The translations under genes were made by a program, and so were the position numbers. Shown in pieces: positions 12,660-23,784 of a stretch of 64,000 nt of DNA (position 1 is its first letter; each line of letters opens with the position of its first letter). A model generated the notes under the pieces. It was not told the origin of the DNA, made no database searches, and saw nothing but the letters and a program-made list of their open reading frames with translations. Origin of the DNA: Gnetum montanum (taxonomy: Eukaryota; Streptophyta; Gnetopsida; Gnetales; Gnetaceae); NCBI GenBank assembly GCA_015680685.1, contig MNCI01007621.1, forward strand, positions 435,295 to 499,294, written 5' to 3'.

Positions 12660-13330
12660 TGACAATCATCTACTTATGATTCATGATTTGTTTGACTAGT
12701 TAAGAGAAGAAAAAGCATTTTCTAAGATAGATTTGAATTTTGGTTATTACCAAGTTAGAGTAAAGACAGAAAATATTTCTAAGATCACTTTTGTAATAAA
12801 GTACAGATATTATGAGTTCTTCGTCATACCCTTTGGACTCACTAATGCCCCTAGAGTTTTTTGCATTTTATGAATAATGTACTACATCCTTAATTTTATC
12901 AATTTGTTATGATCTTCAATGATGATATTTTGATCTACTCTAAGGATGATGAAGAGCATAAGGAACATTTAAGAACAATGCAATAGACATTACAGGAATA
13001 AAAAAATCATTGCATATTCTTCTAAGTATGCCTTTTGAAATAAGAAGATTTAATTTCTTGATCATGTGGTATCAAGAGTAGGTATAATAGTAAACCCTAC
13101 AAAAGTATCAAAGCTTGAGGATTGGGGCATTCTAACCTGAGTTAATGAATTTAGAAATTTATTAGGCTTAGTAGGTTACTATCAAAGATTTGTAAAGGAC
13201 TTCTCTAAGATAGCAACTCCTCTACATAAGTTGCTAACAAACAATTGTGTTTTCTCTTACGATTACACTTGCTAAAAAGCTTTTGAGAAGTTAAATAAAA
13301 GATTAATTATGCACTAATATTAATCTCACT
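12660..13330 (+). pseudogene. Chromovirus RT and RNase H remnant
   Basis: In shifting frames the translation shows the Ty3/gypsy chromovirus RT: KIDLNFGYYQVRVK, FFVIPFGLTNAP, then the catalytic region read as FNDDILIYSKDD (the YxDD second position is Asn, both Asp kept), and the thumb/RNase H joint around FRNLLGLVGYYQRFVKDFSK. It resembles the RT of E5 but is a separate, isolated piece with no LTR attached in the window. Several frameshifts and stops. Confidence 0.8.
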
Positions 13331-14720
13331 AACTTAGTTTCTTGATTCAATAGAAGAAAAGAAGTTTCCTTTAAAAAAAAAGATTCAACTTACAAGGAAA
13401 TTATTAAAAGTGAAAGCAAGTGCTTGCAAGTATGAAGAATTCTTGAACTGCTATTTTACAAAGGATGAAATAAAAGAAATGAAGATGAATCCTTACCATG
13501 TAAAAAAAGAGGAGTCCTATAGCCTTGTTCTTGGGAATTTCTTTAACTAAGAAATCCTTTCATTACACTTATGAAAGTAACATTAAAACTCTTCAGTTTT
13601 TCTTTGTACAAATGTTATACTATGATGTACATACGTTTCTTAAATCCCAATATCTCATAAAGAAAAAACCCAGTAAAACCCTTGGAACCTTGAAAAAAAT
13701 AAAGAAAATCCTAGAAATCATTCATGATTTTCATGTAATAAGAAACAAAAAAAATTTAAAACTTACTGGTGCAAATAGATAGAAAATGAAGACAAAAGTA
13801 AGGAAAGTATTGTACTGACTTAAAATTTAGTTGGTGATTTGTTTTGGTTTATTCTTGAATACAAAGCCCTAAAATTATACAATCTTTGGATATTATTTTA
13901 AATTTTTTTCCACTAATAAATCAAATTGAAATTAAGGATTTATTATGTACAAAAAAATAAAATATTTATTGAATATGTTTTTATTTTTATTAAAGGAAAA
14001 CTCAAAAGAATGCATTAAACTAAGAAAGAAATTTACAAAATTGGACTCATGGTCCTGCAAAAAAAATTGGGTTAAGCCTAGAGCATCAAATATCAATAGA
14101 AACTCAAAAAGAAGATCATGACATGATGTACTAGACAATATGTCAGCAAAGCATGGAAACAGAAATTGCAATTAATGTGACATTCACATCAATCTAAACA
14201 AAGGTACTGGAAATATGACAAGCTAGAAACTAGTAATGGTTTAGGACACTAGATAGTGGTGGATGTATCATCATCATTGATACTTAGTGGAATATTCATC
14301 TAAGAAGAAACATTAGGATTAAACTTCTTACCATCCTAGAGGTTGGGGAGTTGGATATCCATTATAGTTATATACCATGAAAGTTAAATATTCCTGTAAC
14401 AAAGTAGCCAACTAACACAAAATGTAATAAAAGCTATTATATAGATTTTTTGCTCTAATATTTCAAATGTTCAATAATGTTCATCCTTAAGATTCACCTA
14501 ACTCATGTAGCCTACATCTTCAATAATGTATATGATGAAAGTAGTTAAGACACTTATGTCATAGAAGGAAAGTTGTGTTTCCATACATTACTTTGATTAT
14601 AGGAATAACAAATAGTGGAGTAGTCTTGTAGTGGGAATCTCTTATATTTTCCTTATTTATATATTTATAATATATATCTATAATTAGGTTTAGAGAATCT
14701 TGCAAAAATTAAGTTGAATT
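13331..14720. other. AT-rich stretch without recognised features
   Basis: Low-complexity A/T-rich sequence with short open frames (for example 13525-13782) that have no motif. An A-run near 13370-13380 could be the tail of an old retroposon, but no body is identifiable. Confidence 0.3.
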
Positions 14721-15784
14721 TTTGGATCAAGAACTTAGAAGGAGGATTGAATAAGTTCCCTAATTAAAAATGCACCAGCCACAAAAATACATTAATTTTA
14801 CATGGTTCCCCAACTTGGGTATGTTCACACTCAGAGGGTAAAATCCATGCACACCTCTAGAATTTTTTTCTTCAAAAATGTGCCATGAAGTGTACCACTC
14901 CATATATAAGCTTTGAGCTTCACTCTAGAGTGTTTCATCGTTGCAAAACCACTCATCCCTGCAAGGTCCTGACAAGCTCAAAATGTGGTTTAGAGGATCT
15001 CATAACCTTTACAAAATTGAGCTTTGCTCTAAAGTGTTTTGACATTGCAATCCACTCAATATCATAGGATCTCAACAAGGATGTATTCTCACAAAAAGCA
15101 CATCAAGCTTGTAGGGATGCAACAAAGAAAGAATAAGAAAAGAGTGTAACTAAATTTATAGATCCTTGTACTTGAAGCTTAGTATAATCACAATCAAGTA
15201 AAATGATGTTACAATGAAGAGCAAGAATAAAATTGCTTAGAATAGCTAATGATAGAAATTTTTGTGAATAGTGATTACACAATTCCTATGATTTGGACAT
15301 TGTCTTATAGCCTTGGAGTTTCCAAAAACTCCTTAGAATTTAGGCAACGACTACCAAATGGCTAGTATAAACATATACTTTGAAGTTTAGATGTCTATTT
15401 GAGATAACCATCAATGTAAGAGAGATTTCTATCTAAAAAGTGAGACATCTACTATGAGATGTCTTTCCATAGATGTCTACTGCGAAAGATAGACAATTGC
15501 TATTTTTTGAAGACGTCTACCCCACTTGTTGAACTTTGAAGTCTAAGGCATTCTCTTGTCGATTTGACTTTTTGGCAATCCTTGAAACACCTTAGTTTGA
15601 TTTGTAGACTCAATTTTCATCCATGCTCTCATCTTGCCCATGTAGTCTTCATTTTGACATCTTGATGTAGATCTCGTTTCCTTGAATTTCTTTTTTATTG
15701 CCCTACAAAATCAATCACACACACACACACTCTCTCTACATTCTCCATTTTCCTTTAAGGTTTTGACATACCAAAAAGTTAACA
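14721..15784 (-). repeat. R1: Copia-type (Sirevirus-like) LTR copy
   Basis: Homologous over its whole length to R2 (18677-19888) in the same orientation: both contain GAACTTAGAAGGAGGA/AAACTTAGAAGGAGGA near the left end, CCCCAACTTGGGTA, repeated 'gacatct' motifs, and end in GTTTTGACA.ACCAAAA..T.AACA. Orientation is taken from R2, where a polypurine tract adjoins. Nothing like a primer site or purine tract adjoins R1, so it is a solo LTR or a fragment. Confidence 0.6.
15714..15737. repeat. CA/CT microsatellite inside R1
   Basis: Eight or so CA units followed by CT units; a simple repeat inside the R1 copy. Confidence 0.8.
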
Positions 15785-16065
15785 AAATTTTAGTTCATCT
15801 ATTGTATTGAAAATTATTCAAGTCACTTTATTGTATTCGATGTCTTGCATAACAATTTTGGTTAGATCACTATGATTACATGATGAGAAAGATAAATAAT
15901 ACCAAGTTTGTTAATACATTTTATGTTGTAAAATGTTTATGAATTTTGATGGATTGTTATTTTCCATGCATTCTCCTCTTGCCCTTTCAAATTTCATTCC
16001 TTGTGCATTATAATACAAAGACATAAATAAACAAGCTACAGATTCACTTGGAGCAAACATGTTGA

Positions 16066-16190
16066 TGTTATGGCTGAAATATTATTTAGCATTCCTTATA
16101 GGTTGTTCTATGAACATTATGAATAAAATATTATTTACCATTACCAATAGGCTTCCTTGAGTGTTATGGATAGAATATTATTTAACATTA
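16066..16190. repeat. Short tandem repeat, about 2.5 units of about 50 bp
   Basis: Successive units share ...TTATG..T..AATATTATTTA.CATT... followed by ATAGG.T. The surrounding 15785-16770 is AT-rich with no other recognisable feature. Confidence 0.5.
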
Positions 16191-16769
16191 TAGATCTACA
16201 ATTAGTAGTTAGCCTCTTGGCCAAAAATTTAAAAAATCACATCTACCATGTTGTGTAGGTATAGATTGTATTATTAAATTAGAGTTTTCTTATCTTAAGA
16301 AAATTATTCCTTGGAAAGTTGAAGAAAGTTAAGAGAAGCTTTAATAATATTTTAGATAAATTGTAAAGATTGAACATAAAAAAAGTTTGATATTTATGTT
16401 TTACCTTTTTATATTATATTTAATAAAAAATTAGCTCAATATATTTTACATTATATTCAATTTACTTTTTACTTATATATATTTGTAAATTTTTATCAGG
16501 TATTGGACCCCAAAAATAAATATAATAAAAATAAAAATTGAAAGTACAAAAGTAGAGAGGTAGAGGAAAAACTATAAAATAATAATAAAAAAAGACCCAA
16601 TGATTTTTAAGATGTATTTTTAGGTTTTAATGCTTGTAACTAATCTTTAAAAACCTCCCCTCTAGGCTACGAAAAGGATCAGACCTTGCCCAAATGGGCT
16701 CTTACTTCCTACTAAAGGCTTCCTCTTAATAAAAAAGAAAAAATAAAGAGAGAAACATTTAAAAATTTA

Positions 16770-17640
16770 GCTAAAACATTAGCTATTGAATGATTTCATC
16801 TCAAACTAATAATAAAAGGAAATTAGTTGAAGAATCTCTGTGAAAAATCACATTACATTGAAACTTCCAGATGACATAAAGAATAAGAGGACAAAAATAA
16901 CACCAAGTATGAAGTAGAAATTCTTGAAATTGAGGAGTATCATCAAATAAAACTTCATCTAATATTGGTTAACATCCATATAAATACTTTCTACACTAAG
17001 TCCATGAGCTAAGATCAAGGGAACAAGTAACAAAATAATGGATAAATGTATCTTTTGTGTTACAAACAAGATATCTTGGGTCATGAACATCCAAATGAGA
17101 GATTTGAATACCAATAGGAAGACCTTGATGAATCAAATACCATAAAAATGTCTAATTTTTGAAGAAGTAGTGGCATTCCATATCTTTTGAATTCACTACT
17201 TCCATAACTGTGCATTATGATTAATCTTCCAAAGATAATTGAATCTTGACCAAATATCGGTATTGGGACTAATAAGAGTATACACAATTTGGGACTGATA
17301 TGAAAAACAATGATGTCCATTAATCCAATAAAAAATCAAGAAAACCATTATGAGAATCTTGAATAGTTACACTTCTGTTCATACTATCTAAAAGATAAAA
17401 AAATGTAGACTTTTTAGAAATATTAATGTCATAGAGACTTTGACACTTAGATTAAATAATCTAGTAATTATGCATGTAAAGAGATGAAATAGAGGAAATG
17501 AAAAGCTTACATAATGTACTAAAATGACATGGATGCTTAATAGTCCATGATTCATTATTAATGGGAAGTCACCAAGGACAAATCTTATCAAGTATAGAGG
17601 TAGATACAATAATATTATTGAAGTTCCAAAAATCATTGAT
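16770..17640 (-). pseudogene. L1-type LINE 3' end (zinc-binding RT domain), broken
   Basis: On the minus strand, in several frames, the translation follows the zf-RVT region at the C-terminus of plant L1 reverse transcriptases and related nuclear relics: a WNATTSSKIRHFYG segment, then HQGLPIGIQISHLDVHDPRYLVCNTKDTF split across a stop, HYFVTCSLDL and an IWKFQCNVIFHRDS segment. The cysteine/histidine order (C..C...H..H..C pattern) is partly kept. The part encoding endonuclease and the RT palm is absent; the piece is interrupted on its 5' side by the E8 LTR at 17661. Many stops. Confidence 0.68.
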
Positions 17641-17660
17641 AAAACTCTAAGCCTTTCAAA

Positions 17661-18545
17661 TGTGTTTTATGATATTAGAGCCTAATGATGTTTCTTCCTT
17701 AGGGTGTGTCGATGGGATGCTGTTAATGCAATCCCATCAATGTGATCTTGTCAATGTGTGGTTTGATGCATTGATTATTTTGGCCTATAAATACATGCTT
17801 ACCAACTGCATTTATGCCATCCATTCATTAGTTGTAGCCAAACTCTTGTAGTTTTTTCTTTTGAAAGTTAGAATATTTTCTAAGTGCCTATAGTAGGAGT
17901 GAGAAGTGTATGGATCTTTATTTAAGCAGTAATGTACTTGAGCACCTTAGTGTGAATGACAATAAAGATGAGCTTTCTTCANGAAATAAAGATGAGCTTT
18001 CTTCATAAACCTTGCAGCATGTGGAATTAGTTTAATGTTTACTTTAAATACATTTATTATTTGAGAAATTTTCTTTAATGCATTCGATTAATTAATTAAA
18101 TATCAATTAATTAAAACACATAAGTACAATCATTTCAAGCATATGTTAATGTTTGGTAATCCCAGTAGTGCTTAATGCTTGGTAACCTAGTAACGTTTCA
18201 ACATGGGTCAAGATGTGTATGGTAAATGGAAACAAATGCTTATGTAAGGATTAGTTAAGATATTAATTAGTTATTAAATTAGTTAAACATTTAATTACAT
18301 TATTTTCAACACTTATCAAAATTAGGAAAAAAAACATAAAATGATAAGAATTATATGCCTCAGTTACGCTTAACCATACCTTTGCGCTTCATAAGTGAAA
18401 TTGAGAAGACAACAATCACGTCAGTTAAATTCACTTCCTAGACCTAGCATACTTAAAGAGCTAAAGTCTATGGAATTCAACTAGATTGCTTAGTGAATGC
18501 TAGTGATTAATATGGTTGGGCATAGGGACTGCTCATTGCTCATCA
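17661..18545 (+). repeat. E8: Athila-family 5' LTR, isolated
   Basis: Starts TGTGTTTTATGATATTAG and ends ...GCTCATCA. It matches the E3 LTR along its length: TATA box TATAAATA (17786-17793), 'gtgcctatagtaggagt', the poly(A)-signal-like AATAAAG region, 'ggtaatcccagtagtg' and the terminal 'catagggac..ctcat'. It is diverged. A duplication of 21 bp flanks the single N at 17982. Confidence 0.85.
17786..17793 (+). promoter_or_regulatory. E8 LTR TATA box
   Basis: TATAAATA after GGCC, at the same place as in the other Athila-family LTRs of the window; upstream GATATT survives at 17671-17676. Confidence 0.7.
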
Positions 18546-18546
18546 T

Positions 18547-18676
18547 TAGTATTGTTGTTGGGGACTTTAGTTAGTTATGTGTGCTATCTAGAAGTTAGTG
18601 AAATTATGAAACAACATTATAATGAACCTTAAAGTTAACATCATTAAGAAAAATAATAATAACAATAAGAGCATAG
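18547..18676 (+). promoter_or_regulatory. E8 primer-binding site and short internal stub
   Basis: TAGTATTGTTGTTGGGGAC (18547-18565) is a degraded form of the tRNA-Asp site TGGCGCCGTTGCCGGGGA used by Athila elements. About 110 bp of leader follows and is cut off by the R2 copy. Confidence 0.7.
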
Positions 18677-19888
18677 TGTGGATCATTAAACTTAGAAGGA
18701 GGATGGGATGAATAAGTTCCCTAAATTAAAATTCTTTGGACAAAGCACACACACCAAATTTAACGTGGTTCCCCAACTTGGGTAGTTCACACCTGGAGAA
18801 TAGTTCACAAGCACACCTCTAGACTTTGTTGCTCTTAAATGTGGCTTGAAGGGTACGACATCCTATACAAGCTCTAAGCTTCACTATGTACTAATTTGAT
18901 GCTATGAATCCACTCAACCCCACAAGGTCCCAACAAGCTTAGAAAATGATTTCTATGATCCCACAACCTTTACAACTTGAGCTTTGCTCTAGAGTGTTGT
19001 GGCATTACATTGATACTTAATACCATAGGATTGCAACAAGCTCAAGCAAGATGCCTTCCTATAAGAAGCACATCAACCTTGCAATGAAACAAGGAAGAAC
19101 AACAGTTACAAGGGATGAATGCAACTTAGTTTGCTAATCCTTGCACTTTGAGGCATAGCTCACTTTACAATAGACAAAAGATAGTACAATGAGGAGCAAC
19201 AATGATTATCAAATGATTACACAATGATAGTGCAAAATCTTGCATATTTTCCAATAAGAATGATGTCTTCTTATAGCTATTATGTTTTCAAATCCATCTT
19301 GAAACTCATGCAATGGCCAATTAATGATCATGGAAGACATCTTGTTCATGATTGAGATGTGTTTTTGCATTTGCCCTCCATTTTGGGAAGATGTCTTCTT
19401 CTAGTGAAAGACATCTTTCTGTAACTGGCTTTCATTCTAGGAAGACGTCCTTGTTTGGTGAAAGATGTCTTTGTCTAATGAAAGATGTCTACTATTTTTC
19501 ACAGACATCTTCTCTTGTGTTGCCTTCAATTTTTCTAAGACATCTTTTATTTCTTAGAGATGTATTTATTTAGCTTCCTTTACATTTTAAATTCTTCATT
19601 CCTTATCCACAACCTTGCACTTCCACATGCTCCAATGATGTCAACTTTGCTTGTGATTCATTTTGTCCTTGTCCACATTCTTTGTATTTTTGCATGTTCA
19701 CTTGCAACCTTGTGAATGACCTTTTCCTTTGAGCTCTTCTTGTGTCTAAACCAGTTTGTTCCTTGTCATATCATCTTGATTTCCCATGTACCTTTTTCTA
19801 CAAACACAACAACCACACAACCACACAACCACACAAACAACCTTTGACTCCATTTTACTTAATGTTTTGACAAACCAAAAGCTCAACA
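18677..19888 (-). repeat. R2: 3' LTR of a Sirevirus-like Copia remnant
   Basis: The right edge reads (minus strand) TGTTGAGCTTTTGG, a standard Copia LTR start, and is directly preceded on that strand by the purine tract AAAAGGGGAAGAT. Homologous to R1. Contains an ACAACCACAC microsatellite at about 19800-19842. Confidence 0.65.
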
Positions 19889-21996
19889 ATCTTCCCCTTT
19901 TTAGTGATGTTCAAAACTTAAGAAATAGGTTAGTAAATCATAAAAATATAACCATACTCTCCCCCTTTTTAAATAACAACAAAAAAGATAAAGCATATTA
20001 ATCCTATCATAAACAAATATCATAAAAGAACAACATTTCAATAGTAGAACCAAATAATAATAATTTTCCCTTTGCTTAAAAGTAGCCATACCATAGTCAC
20101 ACAAGATATGCATTGTGCTCAATCTCTATTCTAAGTAACATACAACATTTTCAAAGAGATCCACATTACTATAATAAATATTATTAATGATTTGCAAATT
20201 TTTAGAATAGAGATACAAGTACTTCTTGCTTTAGTGGAGTCCATGTAAACAAGAGAGGCTTAAGTACTCAAGGAAAGATATATATATAGCATGCTAAAAT
20301 AACATAAGTAGAGAAATTAGGGGAGAAGACACAAACTTAAATATTGAATTTGCATGTTGAAGATGAAAATATACACTTTAAAAAGATCTATCCTTTTCCA
20401 ATTAAAAACAAAGTTAGATAGAATAACCCACAACTAATACAAACATGACCAAGTGAAAAATTTTAATTAATATCTAAGAGAAAATAGACTTGAATGCCAA
20501 AGACCAAAGCTAGAGAATTTAGAAGCAAGTGGCCTATCAACTTAAATCAAATATCTCATTAAAACTTATATCTCAAGATACTCTCCTAGCAAAACAAGGG
20601 AGGAAATTTCCCTTGTTGAAACCCAAAATTTAAGGATCAAGTAACCTATCTTTTGAACCAATAAACTCATAAGGTAAAGCAACATGTCATGATTCCATTA
20701 GTACTCAACACTTATGAACGTAATTATATGGCAAGGAATTCTCATAAAGAAGGAAAAATACAAAATAAAGACAAGCGAATGCTCAAAAATAGCTAAGTAG
20801 TTTTTAATAAGATATTTAAATAGTGTCCAAAAGATATCCCAATGGTAAAATGTCTGTAAGGCATCATAACCAAGATTTAATCCTACTTTTCACTTTGGAT
20901 ACTATACCATACCTTTGCATGACATGAATCCTTGTTCATTTTGTGATATTTTTTTGCTTGAGTGTTCCTTGGCTAAAGTCTACAAAGACTCCCCCTACAA
21001 TGGTAACCTCCAAGATGATGATGGATAATGAGGAATAGGCTCCCCCTACACATGTGTAGCTCTTCTGGGGATTTTAAGATCAACTTGTAAATGTCGTAAA
21101 TCATCAAAGCATTACAAATATAGGTCAACATTAAGATCAAATGTGGAGACTAGGGTCTTTAATCAATAATATTGATGGAACTTTTAGAAGCTTGTCTTAT
21201 CTTATAAATGAAAAAAATATCCCAAAGGACATGAGCTTAGAAGCATATCATCACAATTTTAGATTAAACAAGATTGAAAGAAGGAAAAAAAACCAAACTA
21301 AAATTATTACAAGATGAAGGTTCAAAGGAAATTATTACAAGTGTTGCACTATATATTTTCATAAAAACCAAGTTCATTAAGCTCAAAATAAACATAAGAG
21401 ATACTTTAAATAATTTGTGCACCAAAGTTCTAATCTAGACAAGACACATATTAAAAAAATTTTGGACATCATATACTTACAAATTAACTAGCAAGCAAAG
21501 AGATGGAAACTTGCCTTGCTTGTAGGTAAGAAGAGAAGATTAATGGAGTTTGAGATGAGGTCCCCTATCATGAAGTGCTTCCTCATCCTTAGGTTTTGTT
21601 TCATTAGATCATGTATGTGAAGTCTCTATTTGTTCATGTTCTTTATGATAGAATCCTTGATCACTTATTGCATTATTTTTAGTTCTCCACTTCTCTTCAT
21701 TTCCAACTACTAGTGCTTGCACAATTATCTTACCAAGGTCTTTTTGACAAGACCAAGCGTCAATCTGATTTTGATCATCATGAGAATAGTTAAGGGTTTT
21801 TTTACTACCACGATTTTTACACACAAATAAAGTATTCTCCTCATGAAATTGAATTTTCATGTGTGACTTTCTTCAAATTCTTTGGCTACTTCTCAAGAGT
21901 TTCCTCTCCTTGAACCTTTCTACAATCCTTATTAAAAGAGGTTAGTTGTTGAATCTTAGCTTTTATACGTGAGATCTCTTTTTTCACTTCAAAGTG
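19889..21996 (-). mobile_element. 3' internal region of the Sirevirus-like element, non-coding
   Basis: No coding domain is recognisable in these 2.1 kb. On the minus strand there are several purine tracts: AAAAGGGGAAGAT (19889-19902), AAAAAGGGGGAGAG (19957-19970), and AGGGGGAG at 20989-20996 and 21040-21047. Multiple polypurine tracts upstream of the 3' LTR are a described hallmark of Sireviruses. The remaining frames, such as 21609-21860 on the minus strand, carry no motif I can name. Confidence 0.45.
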
Positions 21997-22144
21997 GATA
22001 ACATCTAGAGACAATAGGTATGGTCATACGCTTATGATTTACACATTTGGTGTGGAGTCTTGGTGGATTGTTGGGGACGAGTTAATGTATTTTATATGTT
22101 ATGCGGTTTCATCTTTATGTTATGATTATGATGTCTTTACATGC
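21997..22144 (+). repeat. Tekay-type LTR copy A, first part
   Basis: Homologous (inverted) to 44486-44633: both hold 'tggattgttggggacgagttaatgtatttt'-like sequence and 'gatgt.tttacatgc'. It is the start of a chromovirus LTR split here by E3 and resumes at 41096. No purine tract precedes it, so it could be a 5' LTR or a solo LTR. Confidence 0.75.
22140..22144. repeat. E3 target-site duplication, left (CATGC)
   Basis: Identical to 41091-41095. The inverted paralog at about 44480-44520 shows the uninterrupted site (ttacatgcttaactaatgtg), which confirms the duplication. Confidence 0.92.
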
Positions 22145-22286
22145 TAATGAGTCATGATATTGGGACCACGATATTGGAGCCTGCCAAGCAATATTGGACA
22201 TCCAATGTCAAAACCTGTCTCGTTGCCTATAAATAAGAAGCAGGCACACTTGGTTTTGGCATCAGATATTTAGTTTCTTAGTCTCT
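22145..22286 (+). repeat. E3 5' LTR, first part with promoter
   Basis: Contains GATATT at 22156 and 22170 and AATATT at 22190 (spacing 14 and 20 bp), then TATAAATA at 22228-22235. The LTR resumes at 31306 after the E2 insertion. Confidence 0.9.
22282..22286. repeat. E2 target-site duplication, left (TCTCT)
   Basis: TCTCT here and TCCCT at 31301-31305 differ by one base. The empty site in the other E3 LTR reads TCCCT (40400-40404), so the left copy mutated. Confidence 0.88.
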
Positions 22287-22939
22287 TGAAACACCACAAA
22301 AATGTCAGCAACACTTCCAGACAACTTCAGAGCCTCTGAAACGGCTTCAAGTAGCCCACCATGGAGTAAGCAAGGTTCCCCTAGGGCCCACAGATCACGA
22401 CGGCAAGTGTCGGTGTCAAGAATCATCAGTTTCAAGGTCAAAAAGTGCAATTTTGGCTAAGTACACTGTGCAGACGTTGCACAGCGTAAGGATTAGCGTC
22501 ACCAACTTTTAGAGCCCCAAAATTGAGCCAAAATGACTTGATTTCAAGGGTGCAAGTCGTCCTCAGGGTCCACTATTGATAACTATGGGTCCCAGCCTTC
22601 AGAAATTCCAGATTTCAGCTCAAAATTGCAAGTTTTGGAGGTCACATTGTAGGTCACACTGTAGGTCATACTGGGCAATCAAATTTCTCTTGTTGTACTT
22701 TTTATTATAAATCCCCATTTGTGGGTATGTCAAGTCCTCATGGTCTAAAAAAAATATATATGTAATTTTTCAAGTGGGCCAAAGCCGAAGCTAATCCTCC
22801 TAAATTTTCTTTAAATTTTTATCGCTTGAGGGCTTGTTTTTCTAATTTGTTTGTATTTTCATGGGCTTGAATGACCCACAAATTGTAAAATACATTGAAC
22901 CTGGTCAAAGAAAACCCTAGCCAAACCCTAGCCCAAACC

Positions 22940-22947
22940 TATAAATA
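22940..22947 (+). promoter_or_regulatory. E2 LTR TATA box (5' copy)
   Basis: TATAAATA, preceded by C/A-rich 'aaccctagcc' repeats that resemble plant telo-box promoter motifs. Conserved in the 3' LTR at 30643-30650. Confidence 0.75.
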
Positions 22948-22976
22948 CCCTATCAATTCACACAAATTGGAGAGGT

Positions 22977-23046
22977 AAAAAGAAGAAGATTGGGGAGGCA
23001 AAAAGAAGAAGATTGGGGGAGGCAAAAAGAAGAAGATGGAGGGAGG
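22977..23046 (+). repeat. Purine-rich triplicate in the E2 LTR
   Basis: Three tandem copies of a unit of about 22-23 bp, AGGCAAAAAGAAGAAGATTG, just downstream of the expected start of transcription. The same triplet is present in the 3' LTR (30675-30750). Confidence 0.8.
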
Positions 23047-23602
23047 CAAAAATTGGAGAGATTGGTAATTCTGAAAAAGGACAGAACTTCCAATCCTTGG
23101 GCGCTCAGCACATCTGATTGTTGGCTTCTAAGTTTTTCTCACGTTCATCCCATTTCATCATTGCATCATCGTGTCATATCATTCCAGGGCTAGGCATTTG
23201 ACTTGCCATCCACATGTGTGCAACTACACTTTGACCGGTGCATATTCTTGTTTGAACAATACAATACAGTTTCATCATTGCCTCCTATTTACATTATTTA
23301 CTTTGGTTTATGCTTTGTTTACAATGTAACTCTATTTATGCTTTATTTATAATTCAGTACACTCTGTTTACATTTCGTATCGCCGTTTGCATTCCTTTTA
23401 CATCCCGTTTACAATAACCCCAGTACTAGCCGTAGCTTACACTCGGGGAAGTCCTTGGTTGATTTGTGTGCAGACCATCCAAGGCACTCTGCCTTTGTTT
23501 ATTTTTCCAGCTTGCCCTCGGGTGAAGGCAGGGTCAGCTGTGGCTGCCTGACAATCTCTCGGTATCTAACCTTACACCGACGATTTAGGACAGTACAGTT
23601 TT

Positions 23603-23621
23603 TGGCGCTAGAAGGAGGGCC
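23603..23621 (+). promoter_or_regulatory. E2 primer-binding site, tRNA-Asn
   Basis: TGGCGCTAGAAGGAGGGCC, 5 nt after the LTR. The first 16 bases are complementary to the 3' end of plant tRNA-Asn(GTT) including CCA. Confidence 0.9.
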
Positions 23622-23784
23622 ACTTTCTTATTATTGGTTAAAACGTCACTATCTGTCAAATCTCATCCATCTTGCCCATTTGAGTCTCCTCATCCCCATT
23701 GATCACATTGAGCTTGTGCCACCCCACGCTACAATTGCTTGTGATCCAACTCCATCCGTCTACCCTAGTCCATTCACGTTTATC

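Larger units (their letters stand above)
22287..23597 (+). repeat. E2 5' LTR
   Basis: Starts TGAAACACC and ends ...GACAGTACA; 1311 bp. Aligns end to end with 29986-31300. Confidence 0.93.

Noticed and set aside
14721-19888. R1 and R2 as the two LTRs of one element
   Set aside because: The interval holds a LINE piece and an Athila LTR, has no primer site after the would-be 5' LTR, and R2 has its purine tract on the outer side.
23603-23621. tRNA-like sequences as tRNA genes
   Set aside because: Only the 16-19 bases of primer complementarity are present; no cloverleaf can be formed.
23455-23784. Upstream extension of the E2 Gag frame
   Set aside because: It begins inside the LTR and covers the primer site; the first ATG after the primer site at 23785 is the natural start.
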